A stretch of DNA of 64,000 bases from Pseudomonas sp. UBA1879 (GCF_002338065.1 NZ_DDHJ01000018.1:501144-565143); one strand, 5' to 3'; counted from the stretch's first letter, positions 24,840-35,001 are shown. Made by a program: numbers and translations. Notes: a model not told the origin generated them from the sequence alone.

Positions 24840-27800
24840 ATGGCTTACACACAGCGCGACATTAGTAAGTATCTGAAAAGGGGCGAATCCATTATTTTGA
24901 ATGGTATTCAATACGTTTATATTTATGCTGACCAGTATACTGTTAAAGTCTCCCCGTCGGGGCAGAGCGATTATGTCTATTTCAACTATCGCGAGGTTAA
25001 ATCGATTGTCGAAATCGATATAAGAAAAAGTGTAGAGTCCACGCTACTTAGCTTGCTTCTAGGCGCTGGAGGCGTTGAAATTGCAAAGCCGGATAAAACA
25101 TCGGTGGCAACTGACAATAGGCCGTTGCTGCTCGAAACATCGCAAGGAGAGTATTTTTTTGGGGAAGAGAAAGGGGTTGATCACCGGATTAAAAAAGATT
25201 TCAGTGGCAGCTCGGCTTACTTTCTTTATTTGAGCCCGACCGAGTCAAGCCGCAAAGCTTACGATTCACTGTTGGCTCTGCTTCCACAGCTGGAAATTGT
25301 CCGTTACGTGAATAAGCGCGATAACGAAAAGGACAAAGACGCCAATGAATTCCTGCTGGATGAAGTCGAGCATCTGTACGACCTGCAAGGCGTCGACCTC
25401 AACGATCTTGTCTCCGCCATCGATGCTGCAAAGTCGGCGGACCAGGTTGACGCCAAGCTCAAAGCTGAAGCCGAGGCCAGCCCTGAAGCCGTTGCAGGCT
25501 CTGCAGTCGACCGGCTAACAGTCCAACCTTTCGCCGTTCCCTACCTGATCACCACCCAACCCGACGGCTACCTGCCGGACATGACCGACTTCACACTGAA
25601 GCGTGAAGGAAGCGTCGACGACGGCTGGTATAGCACAGTGCCCATCAAGGGCGACCGATCGCTGAAGGCCGGGGAGACGCTGAGCGCGTTTCTGGTGAAT
25701 CGTCGTGACGGCGAAATCAGCCGTGTCGACTGGTCTGCCCCGAAGGGAAAACTGGAACCGGAGAAATGGCCTGATGCGTTCGCTCGACACATAGCCAGCC
25801 AGGACGTGGCAATGACTGCCGGCATTTGGGACGAGAAGGATGCCTTTTCGACCGAAGTTGACCCGTGCGGCGCCACCAACCCATTACGCCTCTGGAGCCA
25901 TGCCAAATACCGCGCCTTCACCAACGCGCCCTTCGCTGCCAACCTGATTCAGGTGCTGGCGTGCAATGACGACTTCTCATTGGCTGCCGGACAAACCCTC
26001 TGCCTGCAAGTGCGTGATCTGAAGACGCAGGCGCTGTTCGAGCAGCATTTCTTTCACATGGCCGACAAGTCCAAGGAAAGTTGGTCGAAACCGCTGTGCG
26101 AGCAGATCAATCGTGACAGTCGCCTGCTGCGGGCGGGTGTCCTGAACAATGACTGTCAGGTCGTACCTACTGACAGCGGCAACGCCTTCTGGGGGCCACA
26201 ATGTGCAGAATTGAGCGTAACGCTGACACTGGCCAACTGGTGGAAAAGTCGCGAGGTGGACGGGACACAAGCGTTGCATGAAGGCGCCATGTTGCATGTC
26301 TGGGTCTTTGATGCGTTCTCCCACCGTCGGCTGGCTCAGCATACATGGACCCCGAGTGCCGTCCAGCGAGGCGATGGGAAGTGGCTCTCTTCGTGGGCCA
26401 ACGCCCTGAATACCTCTGAAGTGTCGCCTTATCTGCGCGCCAGTATCGCGTCTCCCTCTGACAAGAACCTCGATATCCTGCAGACCGACAGCGTTGGGCT
26501 CTGGCACCGCGGTGATGGGCTGCGCATCTTCACCTCCCTGTCTGACACCGAGAGCGAATCGGTGGCAGGCACGCTCAAGTTGCCTCAAGGATCGGAGGCG
26601 ACGGATGACTTGCAAGTGACCGTGCGCCATCCGTTCAGCGGGCAGGTGCTGCATCACGCGGTGTTCACGCCTAAGGCAAACGGTGTCAGTGCGCCCGATC
26701 CAAAGTCCTGGCGGGCTGTGCTGATCGCCTTTCTCAAGGATCAGGCCTGGCCCGAGCTGCAGTTCGTCAACCCGACGCAGGACGACGCCGACGTCCGGAT
26801 ACCGCGCTTTTGCGAACTGCAGATCGAGATCGACCCCGTTGACGACGATGCTGTGCTTGCAGCCGTAGCAGCTGCCATACCCAAGGTGACGACCGTCCCC
26901 GGGGTCGGTTCATTTGAGGTTATCGCTGGTGCTCATGTTGGCGAGCTGGCGTTTCGTTTGAGTCGCGCGGCATTTGACGAGGGACTTCGGGTCGCCGCTT
27001 GTGTGCCACTTGCGTCGGGTGAGGACGTGGCATGGCCGGTCTCAGTGACGGCCGACAAAGTCATCTGGGGGGCGCGTACCAGATCATGCACTTATAAAGT
27101 GACGCTGGATTGCCCAGAAAAACCCCTCAGTGAGCAGCAGAGGAAAGAGAAAAAACAAAAAGAGAACGCGCAAAAAGACAAGGCCGCAAAAGAGAAACAG
27201 ATCATCGGCCATCTCGGCGTTTTCAGCGAAACGCAATTCTGGCAAGCATCGCAGAAGGTCGAGTACATCCCGCCTGACGATCTGGCGTATTACGAACCGA
27301 CAAGCCTGCTCTGCGAGGACTACGGCAACACCGAGCGCTCGGAAATCTTCGACACCCTCGGGCAGGGCGAAAGCGGCGTGGACCCGCGTACCGGCCTGTT
27401 CCACGCTCATTATCCGGTCGCGACGCTGCAAGGCCGCAACGGCCTCGGCCCGATCTGTGACCTGACGCTGCATTACTCGGCGTTGCGCGGCAACGAGGCG
27501 GGGCTTGGCGATGGCTGGGCCTGGCGTTTTTCCAGCCTGGATGTGCGTGACCGTTGCCTGACGCTGGCCAATGGCGTGCGAATCACCTTCACCTCTGATG
27601 AGTGGAAGGCCCTTGGCGACGGAAAACTGCGGAAGAAGAAACACTGCGCAGTACGATCCAACAAGGATTACAGCGAATTCATCCTTGACCTGCCCAGTGG
27701 TCGCCGGGAGGTGCTGAGCACACCACAGACGATGCCCATCGAGGACATTGCCAAACTGGACGAAAAGTACATCCACCAGTGGTTCGCGCTGAGAATGATC

Positions 27801-30800
27801 AGTACCGACGAGCGTGATGAACTGATCAAACGACGCGCGGCTGCCCGCAATGAGTTGGAGCATAATGCCGCGTTTGTCGACCACATCATCAAACTGCTCG
27901 AGGCCATCAAGGAAAAAAGCAAACCGAAATTTCCTTCAACCCCCAGTCACTGGACCCAATCGGCGCTGCTCATTGTTTCGCCTGCGGCCTATTACATCGG
28001 CGCCAAGCTCGATTACGACGAAGCCGTCAAGGCTTGGGAAAAGCACGGCAAAACCAAAGAGTTGGACGAGCGTATTGCTTATTACAAACGGCCCTTCGTG
28101 CAGTTGTTGCCTTCCAGAATCGTCTCGCTGTATGGCGAAACCCTGGCGCTGGAGTGGAAGCGCCAGAAAGGGCAGTTTTTGCTGATGGGCATCAAGAGCG
28201 GGGATGAGGTGCTGTTCACCGCTGAATACCCGAGCGTTGCGCTCCATGAAGGGGATGCACAGGTCAACATGCAGGTCTGGCCGCAGACCGATGAGGGCTT
28301 CGAGGTCAAGCTGGAGCTGGAGGAGTGTCTGTTACGCACCCTCACACGCGCGCAGGTAAACCCAAAAGACAAAACAAAAAAGCAGATCGTCCAGCAGGTC
28401 ACCTGTGGCTATGCCGACGACCCGACTCTGGACCGCGTACTGTGCCGGTTGACCGAGCTCGATGGTTCGGTCGAGTGCGTGCAGTACCGCCCAGGCGTTC
28501 GCCCGAAAAGCGGCAGGCCCCTTTGGCCTCAGGCTGTACTGCATGCGTTGATCCCCGGTGACGGGCAAGAGAACCAACTGACGACTTACCGCTACACCGG
28601 TCGTCTGCTGGATACATCCGATGTGTTGTACATCGTTGAAGGTGAGCGCGGTGCCCACGGGGCTCGCGAGCACCACCTGCTGGTGTTCAGTCAGGACGAG
28701 CGGTCACAACGCCAGGAGCTGCTGGCGGGCGCGGCGTCAGTTGATAGCCAATGGCTGGAGTTCAAGGCACGGCTACCGGCCAAGGCTGAGACCAGCGAGG
28801 TGACGAAGGAAAAGGACAAGGATGGAAACCCCATCGTGAAGATCACCCCACGGCAACTGGCCCGCAGTGAAGTCCTTCGCTACACGGGTTTCGGGGATGA
28901 TCTGGTCCAGGCCATTGACCAGATCAAACTGGTGGCCAAAGCGGATAAAGTGGTGGTGGCCTGGGGCGATGAACGGGTCCCGTATCACCGGGAGATTGTC
29001 GAACTGCTCTGGCGTCCCGGCCGGGGAAACCGGACACGCGTGATCCGCTCCATCAAGGCACTGCTGCAAGTCTGCCCGGCTTCGCAGCGTCCGACACAGG
29101 GCCAAAGCTATGACAGGCATGTCACGCTGGAGAATGACGACGGCCTGCCCATCGAACTGATCACGCTGGACGATGGCTTTCGGCGCAATGCCTATTACCC
29201 GGCGCAGGGTGGGGACAACATTGTCAGCGCCAAGGTGTTAAATGGTTTGGAGGGCGTATCCGGTGTGCCGCAACTGAGCTGTCCGAAGCTGCCTGATCAT
29301 GTCGTGCCCCCACTGATGGCCGAGTATCAATATGACGTTTTCGGCCACTCGCTGGGGCTGAAGCTCTTTGGCTACCGCGCAGTAGAGCGTGATGGCAGGA
29401 CATTGCTCGAGCTCGAGCGGCAGGTGGTGATTGAAGGGGTCGGGGTCAAGGGGCATTTCGACGGGCAGCTATCCAGCAGCACTGAGTGGGAGAAGACCGC
29501 CGATGAGGTGCTCTGGCGTGAGCGCATCACCAGTGTCTCGCCCGCGGACCCCAAAGCGACGCCCAGCGGTGAGAGTAAGGTCAGGGAGTGGAGCATCAGC
29601 GATAGGCAGGTGGCGCATTTGGGCAAAGAAGCCTTCTGGCTTGAGACCATGCGTACGTGCGAAGACAACCCGAACAATTCATTCATCGTGGTGCGTACGG
29701 TTTCGAAAACACAGGCGGGCAGCGAGCCGATCAGTACCGAGCATTGTTCCCGTTACAGCCAGCGTTGCCTGTCGCGCATTGAGGACGGCATCGAGACGAC
29801 TTGGGGCTACGACGCTGTCGGGCGTGTGGTTGATGAGGCGCAGTATCGGCTCAAGCCCGGCAAGAAAAACCGGGGCGATGACCAGAAAGCCGATAGGCGC
29901 ACCCAGACTGAATATTCCGAGAATGGAAAGCTGGTGACTCAACGTTACGACAATGGTGACAAGACCCTTGCTTATCTGGATGGCTTGCAGCGCACCTGGC
30001 GCAGTGAGTGGCGCAGGGATGGCTCCAAGGTTTATTTGCCGTTGTATGAATGTGCGCTACTGGGGCTGGATGAGTCGCAGGTGCTGGGGAGTTTAGAGTG
30101 GGATTATTTGCCGGGTGGGCAGGTAGTTATCAAGCGAGATCAGGTGCAGTTGCAGGAGGGGAGGCAGCCTTGGGTGGCGGCGCAGAAACTTCCAGAGACC
30201 GAAAAATCCGGCGACGAGAGTCGTATTTTGAAAAATAGGTCTGAACAAAGTTTCGAAATTTCATACAGGGGTATTAGTAAAGCTCACAACGACTTCGCCG
30301 CAAAGTTGTTGTCCAGGTTCGAATATATAGCTCAGCTTAAAGGAGGGGGGGATTCCGAGAGGGAGTTGCCAAACGGTTTGATCAGAGGTGTAAACAAGAG
30401 GGTAGCGAAAGAGAAAAGGTTAGCGCGTTTGATTAATGGTGTTGTCGTGCATGTAGTTCAGGTTTTTGAGATTGGCGTCATAAATATAGTAAAGCTTTTG
30501 AAGTTTGCTCAAGGTTTGGCTGGATATAAAGGTAGCGTAGGCATCCCTTCTAATATTACTCAGTCCGGCAGTGAACCGTACTACGTACTTAGGAATGGGC
30601 GTTTGCGGCTAGAGAAGATATGGGTTAGGAAGGATGAACTGGATGCTGCGCCTGATATGGAAAATCTAGAGCCATGGCAATTTGAGGCATTTATTGATCA
30701 CGATTCGGCTCCAAAAACGCGTGCGAGCTTTACGTGGTTTCGTTTAGACCAAGCCTGTACTTCAAAAGTTGTTTCCAGCACAGAAACTCACTTGAACGAA

Positions 30801-33560
30801 GAGCAAGGCCTCGCCCACCAGCGCCTCTCCCAACACACCACCGAGTACCTCACCAAAACCAACGGCACTTTCGAACGCACCCAAACCCTCTCCGACGGCA
30901 CCGGTCAGCAGCAACTAAAACTGACCCAGCTTCTGGATACGAACGGCCGGGTGGTCAGCAGCGAGCGCGTCGTCGATAACGAAACCCGTACCTATACATT
31001 CGAGCGCGACGCCCTTGGCCGCGTCACCAAAATTACCCGCCCCGACAAAACCCTCATCGAACGCACCTACCACGGCTTCAGCAACCAGATCACCGAACTC
31101 AAGGTCGGCGGCAAGGTTGTCGCCACTCAGACCATGGTCAACGATTCCACCTTGAAATCGCGCAAGGTCGGCAGCCGAACGTACACCTTCGACGACGACA
31201 CCGTGACCCTTCCGGACAAGACCAAGCTGCAGACACAAGTCGATGCGGCAGGGGTTCAATGGGGCGCGGGTGACAGCACGGTCGCCAGCCTGACGCGCAA
31301 TGAGGGCGTCACCAGCGTCACATCGGGCGGCAGCGCAACCGACACATGGAAGCACAGCTTTATCCAGCCGAGCCTGCCGGGTCGCCGCAAGGAAACGCAA
31401 AGCACCCCGCGGGGCGTGTCAAAAAGTGTGGAGTGGCAAAGCCTGCGGGGCAATACCGTGGCGTCGCTGCGCGCCGATGGCCATCTGCAGCGCGCCTTCG
31501 CCGATCACGAGGGGCGCGTCCTGCGCACCTGTCAGGAACACGAGGACGTCGCCTACCGCTACGACCCGCTAGGCCAACTGCAGTCGCGGCAGGTCCAGGC
31601 CCTGAAGGCCGGTGAGCAATGGCAGGTGCTCAGCGAGCACGACGGTTTTGGCCAGGAGGTGACGCGAACCTTCCTGCTCAACGGCGCGCCACGCTTCGAG
31701 CATCGCATGACCTGGCGGGGCGACGGTCGGCTGGCGAGCAAGGCCAGTTACGAGGCTGGCGTGCTCAGGTCCACCGAACGTTTCAGCTACGACCTGCTCG
31801 ATCGCCTTGAGCGCTATACCTGCGAAGCCGAGAAGGCTGAATATTGCCCCAAAGACGCTGAAGGAAAAGCGGTCAAGGCACAGGTCTTCGTATGGGACGC
31901 CTTGGACAATCTCGTCAGTTGCGTGACCACCGGCTTCGATGGTTCAGACCTGACCCGGGCATTCAGCTATGACGCAAAAGACCCGACGCGCATGACCAAG
32001 GCCCAGCGCGGTGCCCAGTCTGAAAACCTGACATGGAGCAGCAATGGCTACCTTGAGGCTGCTGAAGCTCAGGGTCCTAAATTCGCCTACAACGCTTGCG
32101 GCCAGTTGAGCAAGGTCAGCGACGCCAGTAAGGAACTGCTGGCTAGCTACGAGTACGACGGTTATCAACGCCTGGCGGCGCAATACGTCAAGCAGGACGA
32201 AACCACCCGGGAACTGCGCTACGACGGCGACGAACTGATCGGCGAGATCTGGTTTGACAAAAACCGCGCCGTCACCCGCCGCACCAGCGTCTCGGCGGGG
32301 CTGGCCGAGTACGACGGTGAAGAAGTGCGCTGGCTGATCGACGACCCACAGGTGGGCATCGCCGGACAAATCAAGGGCGGTGAAATCAGCCTTGCGCCGC
32401 TGTTGCCTTTCGGCGAGGGCGCCGCGCTGGATGAAGTGGTGGTGGGCTATAACGGCATGCGCCGCGACCCGGTCACCGGGCAATATCATGCCGGCAATGG
32501 CTACCGCAGCTACGACCCGACGCTGTGCCGTTATGCCCAACCGGACTGGCTGGCGCCGGTGGGTGAGGGCGGTATCAATCCCTATCAGCACTGTCCGGAC
32601 CCGGTCAACCTGCACGACCCCAGCGGCGCAATCATGCTCAGCCGCTGGGAGCAGCAACGAGACATGCAGGACCTGGAGCAGGAGCTCAAGGACACCCAAG
32701 CTATGGAGGTCGGTGGCAAGTGGCGTGGTTTGGCCTTGTCGTTGGTACTCACGGTGGTTGGCGTCGCGGCCACAGTGTTCTCCGGGGGCACGGCTGCGGT
32801 TTGGCTGTTTGCCGCGCTGACCGCGCTGAGTGTCGCCTCGTTTGGGCTGGAGGTGGCGTCGGTGCTGACGGCAGACTCGAACCCGGAACTCTCCAAGAGG
32901 CTGGGGATCGCCTCCATGGCCACAGGAATATTGTCCGCGGCCTGCTTCATGGGAACCGTTAAAGCAGGTCTCAGCCTGCTCAAACAGACGATTCGCGCGG
33001 TCGGTCGGGTGGCGCGTTATGTAGGGCGTGGAGCCAAAGCACTTGGTCGCGGTGTTGTCCGACTCCTCAAAAGCCAGAGAAGCGCTGCCAGCATCGCCAA
33101 AGGCGCGCTGGGTGCCCTGCCGCGCTCCACTTGGGGGATGCGGCTGCGCACCGCGACGCGCACAGCGATGCGCACCGTCTTTCGCGAAGTGGATGATTTC
33201 TTCGGCGCTCCTGCACCGCTCCAGCCGATGCCCACCTACGAACGAAGCGGCTGGTTAGGCAAACTGATGAGTGCCTGGGACGGCCCGGACCCTACCAAAT
33301 TGACAGGGCGTCCGGCCCGGCTCTACGCGTGGGCCAATCAGTCGCGTTTTGTCTCGGTCAATGAACTGGGAGGGCTGGCCATCGAGGCCAATATCCTGCG
33401 AGGGACGGCTGAGTCCTCACGCGCGTTGGCACAAGGGGACGACTCTTCGTCCATCAGCGTGCAGGCGCGTGCCAGTCTTCGTACCAATAACAAGCCTTAC
33501 AGACCACGAAAAGTTACGCCTCGGTACGACCTCAGGAGGGTACTGGGATTGAGCGGCTGA
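24840..33560 (+). CDS. Giant RHS/YD-repeat polymorphic toxin
   Basis: This 2906-aa protein is built like an RHS toxin: a beta-cocoon shell that encloses a C-terminal effector. Residues 1 to about 160 are AT-rich in coding and unrecognised. About 160-800 is an unrecognised region ending in a Lys/Glu-rich linker (about 760-790). The shell begins near residue 818 (SGVDPRTGLFHAHYPVATL is the classical RHS opening) and YD repeats (for example TYTFERDALGRVTKI, AYRYDPLGQLQSRQV, ASYEYDGYQRLAAQY) run to the core motif at about 2544-2597 (DPVTGQYHAGNGYRSYDP through HDPSG). The ~310-aa tail after DPSG has two hydrophobic stretches (about 2622-2670 and 2682-2700) and then a basic region; I recognise no enzyme domain in it. 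No signal peptide is present, and no VgrG, PAAR or EagR gene is adjacent. The core resembles Tc-toxin C components as much as T6SS Rhs proteins. Confidence 0.88.
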   Translation: MAYTQRDISKYLKRGESIILNGIQYVYIYADQYTVKVSPSGQSDYVYFNYREVKSIVEIDIRKSVESTLLSLLLGAGGVEIAKPDKTSVATDNRPLLLETSQGEYFFGEEKGVDHRIKKDFSGSSAYFLYLSPTESSRKAYDSLLALLPQLEIVRYVNKRDNEKDKDANEFLLDEVEHLYDLQGVDLNDLVSAIDAAKSADQVDAKLKAEAEASPEAVAGSAVDRLTVQPFAVPYLITTQPDGYLPDMTDFTLKREGSVDDGWYSTVPIKGDRSLKAGETLSAFLVNRRDGEISRVDWSAPKGKLEPEKWPDAFARHIASQDVAMTAGIWDEKDAFSTEVDPCGATNPLRLWSHAKYRAFTNAPFAANLIQVLACNDDFSLAAGQTLCLQVRDLKTQALFEQHFFHMADKSKESWSKPLCEQINRDSRLLRAGVLNNDCQVVPTDSGNAFWGPQCAELSVTLTLANWWKSREVDGTQALHEGAMLHVWVFDAFSHRRLAQHTWTPSAVQRGDGKWLSSWANALNTSEVSPYLRASIASPSDKNLDILQTDSVGLWHRGDGLRIFTSLSDTESESVAGTLKLPQGSEATDDLQVTVRHPFSGQVLHHAVFTPKANGVSAPDPKSWRAVLIAFLKDQAWPELQFVNPTQDDADVRIPRFCELQIEIDPVDDDAVLAAVAAAIPKVTTVPGVGSFEVIAGAHVGELAFRLSRAAFDEGLRVAACVPLASGEDVAWPVSVTADKVIWGARTRSCTYKVTLDCPEKPLSEQQRKEKKQKENAQKDKAAKEKQIIGHLGVFSETQFWQASQKVEYIPPDDLAYYEPTSLLCEDYGNTERSEIFDTLGQGESGVDPRTGLFHAHYPVATLQGRNGLGPICDLTLHYSALRGNEAGLGDGWAWRFSSLDVRDRCLTLANGVRITFTSDEWKALGDGKLRKKKHCAVRSNKDYSEFILDLPSGRREVLSTPQTMPIEDIAKLDEKYIHQWFALRMISTDERDELIKRRAAARNELEHNAAFVDHIIKLLEAIKEKSKPKFPSTPSHWTQSALLIVSPAAYYIGAKLDYDEAVKAWEKHGKTKELDERIAYYKRPFVQLLPSRIVSLYGETLALEWKRQKGQFLLMGIKSGDEVLFTAEYPSVALHEGDAQVNMQVWPQTDEGFEVKLELEECLLRTLTRAQVNPKDKTKKQIVQQVTCGYADDPTLDRVLCRLTELDGSVECVQYRPGVRPKSGRPLWPQAVLHALIPGDGQENQLTTYRYTGRLLDTSDVLYIVEGERGAHGAREHHLLVFSQDERSQRQELLAGAASVDSQWLEFKARLPAKAETSEVTKEKDKDGNPIVKITPRQLARSEVLRYTGFGDDLVQAIDQIKLVAKADKVVVAWGDERVPYHREIVELLWRPGRGNRTRVIRSIKALLQVCPASQRPTQGQSYDRHVTLENDDGLPIELITLDDGFRRNAYYPAQGGDNIVSAKVLNGLEGVSGVPQLSCPKLPDHVVPPLMAEYQYDVFGHSLGLKLFGYRAVERDGRTLLELERQVVIEGVGVKGHFDGQLSSSTEWEKTADEVLWRERITSVSPADPKATPSGESKVREWSISDRQVAHLGKEAFWLETMRTCEDNPNNSFIVVRTVSKTQAGSEPISTEHCSRYSQRCLSRIEDGIETTWGYDAVGRVVDEAQYRLKPGKKNRGDDQKADRRTQTEYSENGKLVTQRYDNGDKTLAYLDGLQRTWRSEWRRDGSKVYLPLYECALLGLDESQVLGSLEWDYLPGGQVVIKRDQVQLQEGRQPWVAAQKLPETEKSGDESRILKNRSEQSFEISYRGISKAHNDFAAKLLSRFEYIAQLKGGGDSERELPNGLIRGVNKRVAKEKRLARLINGVVVHVVQVFEIGVINIVKLLKFAQGLAGYKGSVGIPSNITQSGSEPYYVLRNGRLRLEKIWVRKDELDAAPDMENLEPWQFEAFIDHDSAPKTRASFTWFRLDQACTSKVVSSTETHLNEEQGLAHQRLSQHTTEYLTKTNGTFERTQTLSDGTGQQQLKLTQLLDTNGRVVSSERVVDNETRTYTFERDALGRVTKITRPDKTLIERTYHGFSNQITELKVGGKVVATQTMVNDSTLKSRKVGSRTYTFDDDTVTLPDKTKLQTQVDAAGVQWGAGDSTVASLTRNEGVTSVTSGGSATDTWKHSFIQPSLPGRRKETQSTPRGVSKSVEWQSLRGNTVASLRADGHLQRAFADHEGRVLRTCQEHEDVAYRYDPLGQLQSRQVQALKAGEQWQVLSEHDGFGQEVTRTFLLNGAPRFEHRMTWRGDGRLASKASYEAGVLRSTERFSYDLLDRLERYTCEAEKAEYCPKDAEGKAVKAQVFVWDALDNLVSCVTTGFDGSDLTRAFSYDAKDPTRMTKAQRGAQSENLTWSSNGYLEAAEAQGPKFAYNACGQLSKVSDASKELLASYEYDGYQRLAAQYVKQDETTRELRYDGDELIGEIWFDKNRAVTRRTSVSAGLAEYDGEEVRWLIDDPQVGIAGQIKGGEISLAPLLPFGEGAALDEVVVGYNGMRRDPVTGQYHAGNGYRSYDPTLCRYAQPDWLAPVGEGGINPYQHCPDPVNLHDPSGAIMLSRWEQQRDMQDLEQELKDTQAMEVGGKWRGLALSLVLTVVGVAATVFSGGTAAVWLFAALTALSVASFGLEVASVLTADSNPELSKRLGIASMATGILSAACFMGTVKAGLSLLKQTIRAVGRVARYVGRGAKALGRGVVRLLKSQRSAASIAKGALGALPRSTWGMRLRTATRTAMRTVFREVDDFFGAPAPLQPMPTYERSGWLGKLMSAWDGPDPTKLTGRPARLYAWANQSRFVSVNELGGLAIEANILRGTAESSRALAQGDDSSSISVQARASLRTNNKPYRPRKVTPRYDLRRVLGLSG
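30215..30790 (+). other. AT-rich segment inside the RHS gene
   Basis: For about 575 bp (residues ~1792-1983) base composition and codon use shift to A/T-ending codons, with GTT, TTT, AAA and ATA common, while the reading frame stays intact. The encoded stretch is hydrophobic and lysine-rich and lacks YD motifs; shell repeats resume immediately after. It looks like a segment replaced or inserted by recombination within the shell. Confidence 0.65.
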
Positions 33561-33649
33561 GGCCTTGTCATTCACAGCCGACAGCAACTTAGCGGCCATT
33601 GCTGCCGGGGTATTCACAGGGCTGCATTAACCAACGAAAGGTGATGATC

Positions 33650-33895
33650 ATGAGTCAATTCACAGGGAAAGTGGTGAGCATTGGCGAAGGTGAGGACAAA
33701 GAGCAATTTGGCTGGATTGAATACACCCCGAAGGAAGACGACCCCGAGAATGATGATGAAGATCAGATTTACTTCATGGAAACTGATGTGGTCGGAGCGT
33801 TTCCGAGCGCAAAGGCAGAGGTGACGTTTATCCGAGAGGACTTTCCTGACAAACCAGGTCGATACATCGCCAGAAAAGTGACGATCAAGAAATAG
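33650..33895 (+). CDS. Small acidic cold-shock-fold-like protein, possible RHS immunity partner
   Basis: This 81-aa protein starts 90 nt after the RHS stop. ATG 33650 is preferred over ATG 33644 because AAAGG lies 9 nt before it. The pattern GKVVSIG, then QFGWIEY, IYFMETDVVG, VTFIRED and ARKVTI follows the strand order of a cold-shock/OB domain, with QFGWI at the place of the RNP1 motif. The RNP2 aromatic-His pattern is not kept, and an acidic loop (PKEDDPENDDED) is inserted. The protein is strongly acidic while the toxin tail is basic. Position makes it the immunity candidate. Alternatively it is an unrelated CSD-like nucleic-acid-binding protein. Confidence 0.6.
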   Translation: MSQFTGKVVSIGEGEDKEQFGWIEYTPKEDDPENDDEDQIYFMETDVVGAFPSAKAEVTFIREDFPDKPGRYIARKVTIKK

Positions 33896-34066
33896 CCAGC
33901 AGGAAGGCGTGACAGGCCAGCCATGACGTCGGCCAGTCATCCTCCAGATTGCTGCGAAAAGGCTGTACCGAGCACGCCATTCAAACCAGCACATTTTTAC
34001 AATTCACAACCGCACACCGGGGCTACGCTGAATCTGCCCTGCACCTTTCCCGGAGATTGCGCCCCC

Positions 34067-34888
34067 ATGTCCATCCTGACCCTGAAAGACGGCACCGAGC
34101 TTTTCTACAAGGATTGGGGCACCGGTCAGCCCATCGTGTTTTCCCACGGCTGGCCACTGGACGGCGATGCATGGGACGCGCAGATGCTGTTCCTCGGCCA
34201 GAAAGGCTACCGCGTGATCGCCCACGACCGTCGCGGCCACGGGCGTTCCGGGCAGACCTGGGAAGGCAACGACATGGACACCTACGCCGACGACCTGGCG
34301 CAGCTGTTCGAAGCCCTGGACCTGAACGACGTGATCATGATCGGTCACTCCACCGGTGGTGGCGAAGTGGCGCGTTACATCGGTCGTCATGGCTCCTCCC
34401 GCGTGGCCAAGGCCGTGCTGATTGGCGCTGTGCCGCCGATCATGCTCAAGACTGCCGCCAACCCGGAAGGCCTGCCCATCGAGGTGTTCGATGGCATTCG
34501 CGCAGGCTTCGTCGCTGACCGTTCGCAGTTCTTCAAGGATCTGGCCGTACCGTTCTTCGGCTTCAACCGCGATGGCGTGAATACCTCCCAGGGCGCGATC
34601 GATTCGTTCTGGTCCATCGGCATGCTCGGCAGCATCAAGGGCGAGTACGACTGCATCAAGGCGTTCTCTGAAACCGACTTCACTGAAGACCTGAAAAAGA
34701 TCGACGTGCCGACCTTAATTCTGCACGGCGACGACGACCAGATCGTGCCGCTGGTGGCGTCCGGGCAGAAAAGCCACGCGCTGGTGAAAGGCTCGACGCT
34801 GCACCTGGTCAAGGGCGGTTCCCACGGCATGTGCACGGTGCAGGCGGATGAGGTCAACGAGATTTTGTTAGGGTTCATCAAGGGCTGA
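34067..34888 (+). CDS. Alpha/beta hydrolase, non-haem chloroperoxidase/arylesterase family
   Basis: This 273-aa cofactor-free hydrolase has the length and motifs of the bacterial non-haem haloperoxidase/arylesterase group: HGWPLDGDAWDAQM (oxyanion region), DRRGHGRSGQ, nucleophile elbow GHSTGGG, acid in LHGDDDQIVP, and His in KGGSHGMC near the C-terminus. Perhydrolase activity is common in the family; the natural substrate is unknown. The ATG at 34067 follows GGAG. The 48 extra codons upstream look non-coding. Confidence 0.85.
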   Translation: MSILTLKDGTELFYKDWGTGQPIVFSHGWPLDGDAWDAQMLFLGQKGYRVIAHDRRGHGRSGQTWEGNDMDTYADDLAQLFEALDLNDVIMIGHSTGGGEVARYIGRHGSSRVAKAVLIGAVPPIMLKTAANPEGLPIEVFDGIRAGFVADRSQFFKDLAVPFFGFNRDGVNTSQGAIDSFWSIGMLGSIKGEYDCIKAFSETDFTEDLKKIDVPTLILHGDDDQIVPLVASGQKSHALVKGSTLHLVKGGSHGMCTVQADEVNEILLGFIKG

Positions 34889-34955
34889 TTGCGAGCCATG
34901 CACACTCTGGGACGAATGCGGTGGGTCAGTCGGTAAATCCGTTTCTGACACTGCT

Positions 34956-34984
34956 CATTCGCCCGCAAGCCGGCTCCCACAGGT
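34956..34984. repeat. Single REP arm
   Basis: CATTCGCCCGCAAGCCGGC followed by TCCCACAGG is one REP half-element between the hydrolase and the efflux remnant. Confidence 0.5.
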
Positions 34985-35001
34985 TCTGCGGGACCGGACT
35001 C

